In this document: in pieces, positions 18,784 to 27,065 of the stretch
Position numbering within the stretch: position 1 is the stretch's first letter
Layout of the letters: each line of letters begins with the position of its first letter
Assembly (NCBI RefSeq): GCF_000025525.1
Contig: NC_013887.1
Span: 1,188,729-1,252,728, forward strand
Reading direction: 5' to 3'
DNA from: Methanocaldococcus sp. FS406-22
GTDB lineage: Archaea; AGJL01; Methanococci; Methanococcales; Methanocaldococcaceae
Length of the DNA: 64,000 nt
Made by a program: the position numbers and the translations under genes
The notes under the pieces: model-generated
Database searches by the model: none
The model's input: the letters and a program-made list of their open reading frames with translations, nothing else
What the model was told of the DNA's origin: nothing

Positions 18784-20366
18784 GTTAAAATAAGACCGAT
18801 TCGGTATGGAAACAATCTACATTAACAGGTAATGACTGTCCTGTATCTGAACGCTCGTTAAAATAAGACCGATTCGGTATGGAAACAATTGTTTAGCAAC
18901 ATTTAAAGCAGTTTCTAATGTTAAAATAAGACCGATTCGGTATGGAAACTTGGTCAATGGCATTGATTGAGAATTCAATATCAACTGTTAAAATCAGACC
19001 GATTCGGTATGGAAACACTATTTTCATAGCTGTGAATAAAAAAGAGCGAGTTAAAATCAGACCGATTCGGTATGGAAACATCTACAAACTCTAAGTCTAA
19101 TCCAAAAACTACGCAATAATTAAAATCAGACCGATTCGGTATGGAAACCAGGTTTTGGCAAAAATTACAAAGCATTCATCTTTAGACAATTAAAATCAGA
19201 CCGATTCGGTATGGAAACTGATATTTTCTAAAATGTTTGAGTTTTACTCTATGATACATTAAAATCAGACCGATTCGGTATGGAAACCAGTACTTTGCAG
19301 AAGTGCAAAAACTGGCTGAAGCGATAATTAAAATCAGACCGATTCGGTATGGAAACGCCTTTTGTCTTTGTGGCTCGGGGAGGGCATTTCGCCCTATTAA
19401 AATCAGACCGATTCGGTATGGAAACGTGGTAGTTGCTATTTTAAATCTTAAGTATCTTAACGATAATTAAAATCAGACCGATTCGGTATGGAAACAAGCT
19501 TCTTACTCAAAAATATGCTCTTCAAGTATTAATTAAAATCAGACCGATTCGGTATGGAAACTGGCAATATTTACCAGTAGGGCAACTAAGAATGCGATTA
19601 GATTAAAATCAGACCGATTCGGTATGGAAACATGTTTGAACGCTCGTTGGATATAGGTATATATTTGCTCCATTAAAATCAGACCGATTCGGTATGGAAA
19701 CATGTTTGAACGCTCGTTGGATATAGGTATATATTTGCTCCATTAAAATCAGACCGATTCGGTATGGAAACATGTTTGAACGCTCGTTGGATATAGGTAT
19801 ATATTTGCTCCATTAAAATCAGACCGATTCGGTATGGAAACAAGCTTCTTACTCAAAAATATGCTCTTCAAGTATTAATTAAAATCAGACCGATTCGGTA
19901 TGGAAACACTTCCAAACTTCTTTCCTACCTTCAACCTTGACAGTAATCTCAAAATCATTAAAATCAGACCGATTCGGTATGGAAACTCAGCCACTGCCCC
20001 ACCACCAAGATTAAACCACTTAAGTTAAAATAAGACCGATTCGGTATGGAAACATGACAACCTATAGGCCGACCGAAAGCTTTATATAGTGTTAAAATAA
20101 GACCGATTCGGTATGGAAACGAACCTCCAGAAACTAACTCCCTGTGAACTAAATCACCAAGATGTTAAAATCAGACCTCTTGGAGGATGGAAACTGATTT
20201 TCTTCCTTCAGTGGGTGCCTACTTATCCACACTATTTTAGTTAAAATCAGACCGATTCGGTTATATTAAAAGAGATTATGTGGGGCTGAAAGCCCCACCT
20301 TAATCTATTCTGGGTATACCAATAGGGCAAAGCCCTATGGAATTAGACCGATTCGGTATAAAAATT
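18784..20366 (+). CRISPR. CRISPR locus 2: 21 full repeats plus decayed distal copies
   Basis: Same 30-nt repeat family as locus 1. Starts: 18784, 18857, 18920 (GTT...AATAAG type); 18987, 19050 (GTT...AATCAG); 19119, 19189, 19258, 19327, 19396, 19466, 19532, 19602, 19672, 19742, 19812, 19878, 19957 (ATT...AATCAG); 20024, 20091 (GTT...AATAAG); 20164 (31 nt, stem CCTC-TTG-GAGG). A copy at 20240 breaks off after GATTCGGT and a last remnant (TAGACCGATTCGGTAT) lies at 20344-20359. Spacers are 33-49 nt. Spacers 19632-19671, 19702-19741 and 19772-19811 are identical, and 19496-19531 equals 19842-19877. No cas genes flank it. Confidence 0.98.
20263..20340. repeat. Two-hairpin segment inside the decayed end of CRISPR locus 2
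   Basis: Between two broken repeat copies lie about 78 bp with two perfect hairpins, GTGGGGCT-GAA-AGCCCCAC (20280-20298) and ATAGGGC-AAA-GCCCTAT (20322-20338). It is much longer than a normal spacer. It could be an insertion into the last spacer or a terminator-like structure ending the array transcript. No coding frame. Confidence 0.55.
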
Positions 20367-20478
20367 ATTAGGAGATTTGGATTATTATTTATTTTTACCA
20401 TTATAAATCCACACATCTAAAGATATAATAACAAAATTTAAAACTCCCAACTCACATATCTCTTTTTGGTGAGAACTG

Positions 20479-21072
20479 ATGATAATAGAAATTGAAGGGA
20501 TTAAACTAAAACTACACCCAGAAGTTTATGAACCAGCTGAAGACTCTATCTTATTGCTAAAAAATCTCGTCAATGTTAAAAATAAAGAGGTTTTAGAAAT
20601 AGGTATTGGAACTGGATTAATTTCAATTGCATGTGCAAAAAAAGGGGCTAAAAAAGTCGTTGGAGTTGATATAAATCCTTATGCTGTAAAATTGGCAAAA
20701 GAAAATGCTAAGCTAAATAATGTTGATGTTTTATTTTTTGAAAGTGATTTATTCGAAAATGTTAATGGAAAATTTGACATCATCTTATTCAACCCCCCAT
20801 ATCTGCCAACCTCTGAGGATGATAAAATAAACAGCTACTTAAATTATGCATTTGATGGAGGAAAAGATGGGAGAGAAATTTTAGATAGGTTTATTTACAA
20901 CTTACCAAACTATTTAAAAAAGGGAGGAGTGGCTCAAATTCTACAGAGTTCTTTAACTGGAGAAAAGGAAACAATAAATAAACTGAAATCTCTTGGTTTT
21001 AAAGTTGAAATATCTGCCCGTTTAAAAGTTCCATTTGAAGAACTTATAGTTATAAATGCATGGAGGTTATGA
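20479..21072 (+). CDS. HemK/PrmC-family protein-glutamine N5-methyltransferase
   Basis: 197 residues, class I SAM methyltransferase. EVLEIGIGTGLISIACAKKGA is the SAM-binding loop (around residue 38), VVGVDINPYAVKLA follows, and FNPPYLPT is the NPPY motif that marks methylation of glutamine side chains. Archaeal relatives of eukaryotic Mtq2 methylate the GGQ glutamine of release factor aRF1, the most likely role here. The N-terminal helper domain of bacterial PrmC is absent, as in archaeal Mtq2-like proteins. GGTGAGAACTG precedes ATG 20479. Its stop overlaps the region carrying the ribosome binding site of the next gene. Confidence 0.87.
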   Translation: MIIEIEGIKLKLHPEVYEPAEDSILLLKNLVNVKNKEVLEIGIGTGLISIACAKKGAKKVVGVDINPYAVKLAKENAKLNNVDVLFFESDLFENVNGKFDIILFNPPYLPTSEDDKINSYLNYAFDGGKDGREILDRFIYNLPNYLKKGGVAQILQSSLTGEKETINKLKSLGFKVEISARLKVPFEELIVINAWRL

Positions 21073-21074
21073 AT

Positions 21075-21809
21075 ATGAAAGCTAAAGAAATTATAGAGTT
21101 TATTGAAAGCTTTGCTCCTAAAGATTTAGCTATTGAGGGAGATAACATTGGTTTGCAAGTTGGAGATGATTTAAATAAAGAAGTAAAAAAATTAGGCATT
21201 GCTTTAGACCCTTCACTATCAGTGATTAAGAAAGCAAAAAAAGAGGGAGTAGATTTTCTATTCACTCATCATCCTATATTAAAAGACCCAATAAGAAATT
21301 TCACTGGAGTTATTTACAAAAAATTAAAGATATTGATGGAAAATGATATCATCCTTTACTCTGCCCATACAAACTTGGATATCTGCAAAAATGGGTTGAA
21401 TGATGCTTTAGCTGAACTTTACAATTTAGAAAATCCAAAACCATTGTATGATAATGGACTTGGGAGGGTTGGGATTTTTAAAGGAACATTTGAGGAATTT
21501 TTAGAGATAACTAAAAAACACATCCATGAAAATCCTATTGTTGTTAAAAGTAAAGAAGTAGGAGATAACTTTAGATTAGCCGTTTTATCTGGTTATGGTT
21601 TATCTCAATCATCTATAAAGTATGTTGCTGAGAAAGCAGATGTTTATCTTTCAGGAGATTTAACTCACCACTCAAAAATTTTAGCTGAGGAGCTTGGTTT
21701 AGTTGTTGTTGATGCTACGCACTACTCAACTGAAGTGTTTGGATTAAAAAAATTTAAGGAATTTTTATCTTCAAATTTGGATTTGGAGATAGTTAGCTTA
21801 GATTTTTAA
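21075..21809 (+). CDS. NIF3/YbgI family dinuclear metal protein (GTP cyclohydrolase I type 2 homologue)
   Basis: About 244 residues. Metal-binding signatures of the NIF3 family are present: FLFTHHPILK (two His), YSAHTNLD (His and Asp) and the C-terminal VVDATHYSTE. The family folds into a hexameric ring with two metals per subunit; GTP cyclohydrolase activity has been proposed for some members but its role here is unproven. ATG codons at 21060, 21069 and 21075 are in frame; GGAGGT at 21061-21066 fits ATG 21075 best. Translation is probably coupled to the upstream methyltransferase, whose stop is at 21072. Confidence 0.85.
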   Translation: MKAKEIIEFIESFAPKDLAIEGDNIGLQVGDDLNKEVKKLGIALDPSLSVIKKAKKEGVDFLFTHHPILKDPIRNFTGVIYKKLKILMENDIILYSAHTNLDICKNGLNDALAELYNLENPKPLYDNGLGRVGIFKGTFEEFLEITKKHIHENPIVVKSKEVGDNFRLAVLSGYGLSQSSIKYVAEKADVYLSGDLTHHSKILAEELGLVVVDATHYSTEVFGLKKFKEFLSSNLDLEIVSLDF

Positions 21810-21813
21810 ATTT

Positions 21814-22581
21814 TTAGTATAGTTTAATGTTAATTTCATATTCCATATTGTATGGCTTAGAGTTTAAAATTTCCATTATTCTATTTTTTATAGGCTCAGT
21901 TTTTATAGGTTTTTTAATAATTCCCAAAGATTTTTTCTGTATTATTATTATATCGCACTTGCAAATATATCTATTATTATATCGTCCAATTTTAATTTTT
22001 AAAGCGTAATCTTCAATTAAATCTTGGTCTTTTAAAATTGACAATACATTTTTATCCAATTCATTTTCAATTGAAAGCTCTATATCCTTTATTTCATCTT
22101 CTGTTAATAATGTATCTTCGCCATAGTCAAAAGTCTCTTTTATTAGATTTTCTATAAATTCCTCATCTGGTTCTTTAATTCCCAGTTGTTTTAAAAGTTC
22201 ATCCCTTGACAGTGTTCCACTCTCAATGGTGTTTAATTCCACAGTGTTTGTTTTTTTAATTTTCTTTTTTTGGACTCTTGGAATCGTATCCAATACATCA
22301 CAAACAATTATTTTTTCACATCCATTTTCTGATTTTAACACTTCAAGTAAATCTTGTATGGCATCATTTAATTTCTCTTCATCTACAATAGCTTCAATTT
22401 TTGTAAATTCTTCTAACACCTCTGTCTCATATATTTGCCCCCTATATTCAATGACAATTTTTTTATTACTTTTTTCTTTTATATCTGAAAGAACATACTC
22501 GTCTATAATGGCATATCTTTTCAAAATATTTAAACAGTACAAAATTTTGTTTTGGGGGAGAATTATCTCTATTTTTTTCAT
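21814..22581 (-). CDS. Hypothetical protein
   Basis: 255 residues, not recognised. The N-terminal part (KKIEIILPQNKILYCLNILK to EAIVDEEKLNDAIQDLLEVL) is alternating strand/helix. A charged middle linker (VQKKKIKKTNTVELNTIESG) follows, then an acidic helical stretch (EDTLLTEDEIKDIELSIENEL) and a C-terminal beta-rich half (ALKIKIGRYNNRYICKCDIIII). Seven cysteines are scattered without a clear CxxC pair. GGTGATGGA directly before ATG 22581 decides the start; 36 more codons are open upstream but have no binding site. Convergent with the NIF3 gene and divergent from the HTH gene, so it is its own transcription unit. Confidence 0.6.
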   Translation of the reverse strand: MKKIEIILPQNKILYCLNILKRYAIIDEYVLSDIKEKSNKKIVIEYRGQIYETEVLEEFTKIEAIVDEEKLNDAIQDLLEVLKSENGCEKIIVCDVLDTIPRVQKKKIKKTNTVELNTIESGTLSRDELLKQLGIKEPDEEFIENLIKETFDYGEDTLLTEDEIKDIELSIENELDKNVLSILKDQDLIEDYALKIKIGRYNNRYICKCDIIIIQKKSLGIIKKPIKTEPIKNRIMEILNSKPYNMEYEINIKLY

Positions 22582-22811
22582 TCCATCACCCTGCCAAGAT
22601 ATTACGGAAAGAAATTTCCTTCCGTCCATGGTGTTATACACCAAACCCCTATAAAAAGATAACCTAACCAACATTCTATTATTATGCACTTTAAAATAAC
22701 TGAAAAGTTTTATATATGATTTGAAATTTAACTAAAATTATTAATTATTAAATACCAAAAATTATCAAAGTTTAGTAAATTTTTTTATTAAAATAAATTT
22801 AGTGTGAGAGT

Positions 22812-23132
22812 ATGTCAATCTTCTATGTTCTTGGAAAGAAGGGAACGATAGAGATATTGTATAAAATTAAGGAAGGTGTAAATTCTTTCACAAGCATAAA
22901 AAATGCTTTAGATATGGAAGGATGTGGGGTAAGCACAAGAACATTAGCAGAGAGATTAAATGAATTAGAAGAAGAAAATCTAATACAAAAAGACGGAAGT
23001 AAATACTATCTAACAAAGAAAGGACAGGAGGCAATAGAGATTATTGAAGATATTATGAAATGGGAGGCAAAGTGGAAAGAAGCAAAGATTCCTAAGATTA
23101 TAATAGGAATGCTTGGTGATAAAGAGAGATAA
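22812..23132 (+). CDS. Small winged-helix transcription regulator (HxlR-like)
   Basis: 106 residues. FYVLGKKGTIEILYKIKEG, then GVSTRTLAERLNELEEENLIQK as recognition-helix region, and KYYLTKKGQEAIEIIEDIMKW as wing and dimer helix. This is the pattern of HxlR/PadR-type single-domain winged-helix regulators. GTGTGAGAGT precedes ATG 22812. The following MinD-like gene starts only 19 bp after its stop, suggesting an operon and perhaps control of that gene pair. No effector domain is visible. Confidence 0.78.
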   Translation: MSIFYVLGKKGTIEILYKIKEGVNSFTSIKNALDMEGCGVSTRTLAERLNELEEENLIQKDGSKYYLTKKGQEAIEIIEDIMKWEAKWKEAKIPKIIIGMLGDKER

Positions 23133-23151
23133 ACGTTACAGGTGGATACAA

Positions 23152-23922
23152 ATGAAGGTAATCACATTCTCAATTGCAAAAGGTGGAACTGGAAAAACAA
23201 TTATTACAGCAAATGTTGCAGCAGCTTTAGCAACCAGAGGTAAAAAAATCTTACTAATTGATGGAGATATAGGCTCAAAGTCTTTATCCCATCTTCTAAA
23301 TGTGAAATCAAATATATTTTTAGCGGACATTATCGAAGAAGAACGCCCAATAAAAGATGCCATTATCAAAACTCCAATTAATAACATCGAATTATTGGTA
23401 GTTGGAAAATCACTTGCTGATTATCTAAAATTCGACATAAATATTTTAAAGAGATTCAAAGAGTTGGGGGATTATGATTATGTGTTTATAGATGCTCCAT
23501 CGACATCAAGTGGTGTTGAAACGTACTTAGCTTTAGGTCTTTCTGACTACTTCATCCCAGTTTTAGATTACACTGCCTTTGGTCCAAGTTTGCAAGGGGC
23601 TATAAATACAATAGTCATTGGAAAGAACTATCTAGAAAGCATACCTGCAGGATTTATAATAAACAAAGCCGAGGATTTACCGGAGAGTGTAATTAACGAT
23701 ATCAAGAAAATATTAGGATTGGAGTGCATCTCCATAATCCATAAAAATTCTCTCGTAGAGCAATCTTATGCAAAAAAAGAAATAGTCTATCTAACCTCTT
23801 TAGACAGGAAATTTGCCGAAGAAATTAACAAAATCGTTGATGCTTTAGAAAAGCTAAAAGAGGTAAAAGAAAGGGACATTCCAAAGGTCATTGAGAAAAT
23901 AAAAGAAAGTACATTACTATAA
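23152..23922 (+). CDS. ParA/MinD-family ATPase
   Basis: 256 residues, deviant Walker A P-loop: ITFSIAKGGTGKTIITANVA with the signature lysine (KGGTGKT) of the MinD/ParA/Mrp group. ILLIDGDIGSKSLSHLL and YDYVFIDAPSTSSGVE are switch regions, and GFIINKAED is the guanine/adenine-side strand. The C-terminus (LEKLKEVKERDIPKVIEKIKES) is helical, but no clear amphipathic membrane-targeting sequence is visible. Start: GGTGGATACAA lies before ATG 23152. An open frame to 23113 overlaps the HTH gene and is rejected. Partner and cargo unknown. Confidence 0.85.
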   Translation: MKVITFSIAKGGTGKTIITANVAAALATRGKKILLIDGDIGSKSLSHLLNVKSNIFLADIIEEERPIKDAIIKTPINNIELLVVGKSLADYLKFDINILKRFKELGDYDYVFIDAPSTSSGVETYLALGLSDYFIPVLDYTAFGPSLQGAINTIVIGKNYLESIPAGFIINKAEDLPESVINDIKKILGLECISIIHKNSLVEQSYAKKEIVYLTSLDRKFAEEINKIVDALEKLKEVKERDIPKVIEKIKESTLL

Positions 23923-23959
23923 GGACTTTCTCAGGAGCAAACTCTTAATTCTAATTTAA

Positions 23960-24814
23960 TTAGTTTTTGTCTTTATCATTATTTAATATCATTACCTCTG
24001 CAAGTGTCTTCAAAATTTCTTTTTGTTCTTCTTCTGACGGTATTTTAACATTATATTTCTTTAATAGGTCTTCATCAATATTGAATGTATTTTTGTAGTT
24101 TATTTTTATCTCCTCATCAATATAGCTTTTTATCAATTTTTCCTTTAATTTTGTAGCATGTTTTAAGAAACATTTACTAATTTCCACTGCAAAAATTACA
24201 AAAAATGCTCCTATTAAAGTCATTATTAATCTTTCTTTAACAAAGATAGGTATTACTGAAATGTAATCCTCTGCCGATAAGTTTAAATACACAATTCCCA
24301 AAATTGAGCCATATAGGTGGTCTACCATTACTGATGTGAATGATAAGATTATTGCCCCAACTATCAATTTTTTATAATCTTTGTTAAACAATAATTTGCT
24401 TATCTTTTCTCTGAAAATGAGGACAAGTAATAAAGCAAGGATTGAAAGACAGGGATTGCAAAAAGCCACTCTACCGACATCTGTTAAATAGAATAGCAAT
24501 AAACCCATAATTAAAATTATAGCAGCATATTTCCATTTTCCTTCAGATAACGCTCCCGCAGATATAACAGCCAATGCTGGAGGGATTAAAGAGTAAATCC
24601 CAAAATAAAATGCCTTCGAATTAAAAAAGAAGTAAACTAATGTCACTAACACGACTGCAAAAAATCCGTAAATTGGACCCAATAAAAGACCACACACGGC
24701 TGATAAACTTGGATATGCACTTATTTTATGGGTTGAACCAATCATTTGAAATTTAAGAAATGGGATAAATATAAACATAAAAGTAACAGTCCAGACAAAT
24801 ATTAAAAATAGCAT
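23960..24814 (-). CDS. Polytopic membrane protein; probable real start at 24849 via a -1 shift
   Basis: 284 residues from ATG 24814, with about six or seven hydrophobic segments in the first ~210 residues (for example SAVCGLLLGPIYGFFAVVLV and VERLIMTLIGAFFVIFAVEI-like stretches) and a charged cytoplasmic tail of ~75 residues. The pattern resembles small-ligand ECF-transporter S components, but this is only an inference. ATG 24814 has no ribosome binding site. In the +1-offset frame, ATG 24849 with GGGGATTACT upstream starts MNIFKFLRKDKK and stops at 24802. A -1 slip on the A6 run (24814-24819) would join it to this frame and supply the basic N-terminus usual before a first membrane segment. 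Confidence 0.65.
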   Translation of the reverse strand: MLFLIFVWTVTFMFIFIPFLKFQMIGSTHKISAYPSLSAVCGLLLGPIYGFFAVVLVTLVYFFFNSKAFYFGIYSLIPPALAVISAGALSEGKWKYAAIILIMGLLLFYLTDVGRVAFCNPCLSILALLLVLIFREKISKLLFNKDYKKLIVGAIILSFTSVMVDHLYGSILGIVYLNLSAEDYISVIPIFVKERLIMTLIGAFFVIFAVEISKCFLKHATKLKEKLIKSYIDEEIKINYKNTFNIDEDLLKKYNVKIPSEEEQKEILKTLAEVMILNNDKDKN

Positions 24815-25028
24815 TTTTTATCTTTTCTGAGGAATTTGAATATGTTCATAGTAATCCCCTAAAATATTAATCAAAAATTAAACGTTTAGTTTTTTATTTT
24901 ATAAATATATTTCTATTTTACTTTCGACCATTCTAAGTTATATACATTAATACTATAAAAAATTTTAGTAAAAATATTACTTAAAAATTTTTGTTTCAAA
25001 ACTTTAAAACTTTTTTTAGGTGTTATAG

Positions 25029-25445
25029 ATGATTGATATCCTTAAAAATATAAAAGTAAAAGATATAATGACAAAAAATGTAATAACTGCAAAAAGAGAT
25101 GAGGGTGTAGTAGAAGCATTTGAAAAAATGTTAAAATATAAAATTAGCTCTTTACCTGTAGTAGATGATGAAAACAAGGTTATTGGTATAGTAACAACAA
25201 CTGATATTGGGTATAATTTAATAAGGGATAGATACACATTAGAGACAACAATAGGAGATGTGATGACAAAGAATGTAATTACAATACGTGAAGATGATAA
25301 TATATTAGAAGCCATTAAAAAGATGGATATCAACGGAAAGAAAGAGGAAATTATTAACCAACTACCAGTAGTCGATAAAAATAACAAATTAGTTGGAATA
25401 ATTTCAGATGGAGACATAATCAGGACTATCTCAAAAATTATATAA
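25029..25445 (+). CDS. Tandem CBS-domain protein
   Basis: 138 residues, essentially two CBS motifs: [27 protein letters not shown]...[21 protein letters not shown] in the first half, and [26 protein letters not shown]...[21 protein letters not shown] in the second. Such Bateman modules bind adenosine nucleotides or SAM and regulate partner proteins. No catalytic domain is fused, so it must act on another protein. GGTGTTATAG precedes ATG 25029. A TATA-like GTTATATAC lies about 90 bp upstream. Divergent from the membrane protein gene. Confidence 0.9.
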   Translation: MIDILKNIKVKDIMTKNVITAKRDEGVVEAFEKMLKYKISSLPVVDDENKVIGIVTTTDIGYNLIRDRYTLETTIGDVMTKNVITIREDDNILEAIKKMDINGKKEEIINQLPVVDKNNKLVGIISDGDIIRTISKII

Positions 25446-25516
25446 ATGTTATTAATAAATATCTAGCTATTTTCATTATATTATTACAATTTTCGTAATT
25501 TTTAAGTATGCTCTCC

Positions 25517-25534
25517 TCCGAGCTAAAGCTCGGA
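25517..25534. repeat. Short perfect hairpin upstream of the marker-11 gene
   Basis: TCCGAGC-TAAA-GCTCGGA, a 7-bp perfect stem with a 4-base loop, GC-rich in an AT-rich gap between two genes on the same strand. It resembles in size and loop the hairpins at 11137, 20280, 20322, 27615 and 27640. It could end the CBS-gene transcript, but no T run follows it. Confidence 0.6.
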
Positions 25535-25563
25535 ATTCCTTAGTAACAAATAATGGTGAAACT

Positions 25564-26466
25564 ATGTCAGTAAATTATAAAAGTGTCATTGCAATGGTAG
25601 ATGATGCCTTAAACCTTGTTGAAATAGTTGAAGAACACCCATGCCCAAACGGTAGTGAATGGGTTATCTACCAGTATAAAAGAACCTCTCCTTTAATATT
25701 ATCAGCATGGAGAGAAGGAAATAAACACCACTTTGTAACAAAAATTGGCAAAGAGAAATTAAACTTAGTTCCTTCATTATCAGCTGCAGGGATTGAAGAA
25801 GTGTATGTAGAAAATAATAGGGTTCATATAGTTTATGCGGGATTGGCTGGAGGAGGAGTAGGAACTGAGCTAAGGAAAGGGGCTAAAAACGTCCTTGAAG
25901 TAAATATTTTAGAGAAAGGAGGGGGTTCAAAACTTGGGAGAGCAGAAGTTGTAACCCCAAAAATGGAAAAGGTTATCATTGGTATTGATGACACTGACAC
26001 AAAAGAAGAAGGAGCTACTTGGGTTTTAGCACATGAAATTGGTTTAGAAGTTGAGAAAAATAACTTAGGTTATTATTTAGACCATACAATTGTTCAACTC
26101 TATCCCGGTAACCCAAACAAAACTCAAAACTGTGTCTCTATCGCTTTAAGTTTTGCTGTCTATCCAGAATATAAATATAAGTTAGATAAATTTATTAAAA
26201 AATTATTAAAAGAAAGAAGTTTATCAGATGAAACAGCAATGGCTGTTTATTATGGCCTCTTTCCTTCAAAGAGCATGAAATTGTTTGCATTAAAAGCTAA
26301 AAAAGAAATGGTCAAAATAGAGGAAGCAAAATCCATAGCTTTAAGAAATAATATAAAAATAATTCCAATTAATGGAGAAGGAGGGATTATAGGAGCGGTT
26401 GCTGCTTTGGGTTTGGCAGAGCATCACTCATTAGCTCCAAAGTTGTGCGAAGATATCAAATTATAA
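25564..26466 (+). CDS. Methanogenesis marker protein 11-like
   Basis: 300 residues. Recognised from recall as methanogenesis marker 11, a family nearly limited to methanogens. The C-terminal half starts VIIGIDDTDTKEEGATWVLAHE, the DDTDT motif also found in the tRNA-Ile2 agmatinylcytidine synthetase TiaS, suggesting an ATP-binding, kinase-like fold. INGEGGIIGAVAALGLAEHH near the C-terminus also fits TiaS-like proteins. The N-terminal part (MVDDALNLVEIVEEHPCPNGSEW) is family-specific. Biochemical role unknown; a role in methanogenic cofactor or enzyme maturation is presumed from its distribution. ATGGTGAAACT precedes ATG 25564. Confidence 0.75.
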   Translation: MSVNYKSVIAMVDDALNLVEIVEEHPCPNGSEWVIYQYKRTSPLILSAWREGNKHHFVTKIGKEKLNLVPSLSAAGIEEVYVENNRVHIVYAGLAGGGVGTELRKGAKNVLEVNILEKGGGSKLGRAEVVTPKMEKVIIGIDDTDTKEEGATWVLAHEIGLEVEKNNLGYYLDHTIVQLYPGNPNKTQNCVSIALSFAVYPEYKYKLDKFIKKLLKERSLSDETAMAVYYGLFPSKSMKLFALKAKKEMVKIEEAKSIALRNNIKIIPINGEGGIIGAVAALGLAEHHSLAPKLCEDIKL

Positions 26467-26503
26467 TAAATTTTGCAAAAACTATTAAATATTTTGTGGG
26501 ACT

Positions 26504-27061
26504 ATGGAAGACAAAGAGTTTAAAATAGCCATTATCGGCCCCGAAAATGCTGGTAAATCTTCAATAATGAATGCATTGTTTGGAAAGTATGTTTCATTGG
26601 TTTCTGAAGTTGGTGGAACTACAAAAATGCCAATAAAAAGATACTGGGGGAAATTAAAGATTGGAAGAATCAAGGAAGAGCCAGAATTTGTAAATTTGGT
26701 GTTTGTTGATTTGGGAGGTTTATATACAACGACAGACAAACAATCACCAATTATGACACCAAAAGTTTTAGAAAAGACATTTGAAGAAATTAACGATTCA
26801 GATATGATTATACATGTAATTGATGGTAGTGTTGGATTATTAAGAAGCTTTGAGAGACTCCACCACTTATTAAAGTTCAGATACCAAAAACCTATTATAG
26901 TAGTAATCAATAAATGTGATTTATTAAATGATAGTAATAAAGAAAATTTAAAGAACTACGTTGAAAGAAGAATAAAAAATAAGCCCATATTTGTATCAGC
27001 AAAAACTTTTGAAGGAATCCCGGAGTTATTGGACATCATTATTAAGTATTTAAAAAGGTGA
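26504..27061 (+). CDS. Small Era/TrmE-like GTPase
   Basis: 185 residues, a single G domain. G1 is IGPENAGKSSIMNAL, G2 a Thr in the VGGTTKMPIKRYWG loop, G3 VFVDLGGLYTT, G4 VINKCDL and G5 FVSAKTF. The G3 motif reads DLGG instead of DxxG with a following Gln/Tyr, which fits the HAS-GTPase-like or TrmE/Era side of the family. No C-terminal KH or membrane domain. It follows the marker-11 gene by 37 bp. Its stop codon lies within GGTGATGCA, the ribosome binding site of the sepF gene, so the two are translationally coupled. Function unknown; its place next to sepF makes a cell-division or membrane role worth testing. Confidence 0.83.
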   Translation: MEDKEFKIAIIGPENAGKSSIMNALFGKYVSLVSEVGGTTKMPIKRYWGKLKIGRIKEEPEFVNLVFVDLGGLYTTTDKQSPIMTPKVLEKTFEEINDSDMIIHVIDGSVGLLRSFERLHHLLKFRYQKPIIVVINKCDLLNDSNKENLKNYVERRIKNKPIFVSAKTFEGIPELLDIIIKYLKR

Positions 27062-27065
27062 TGCA

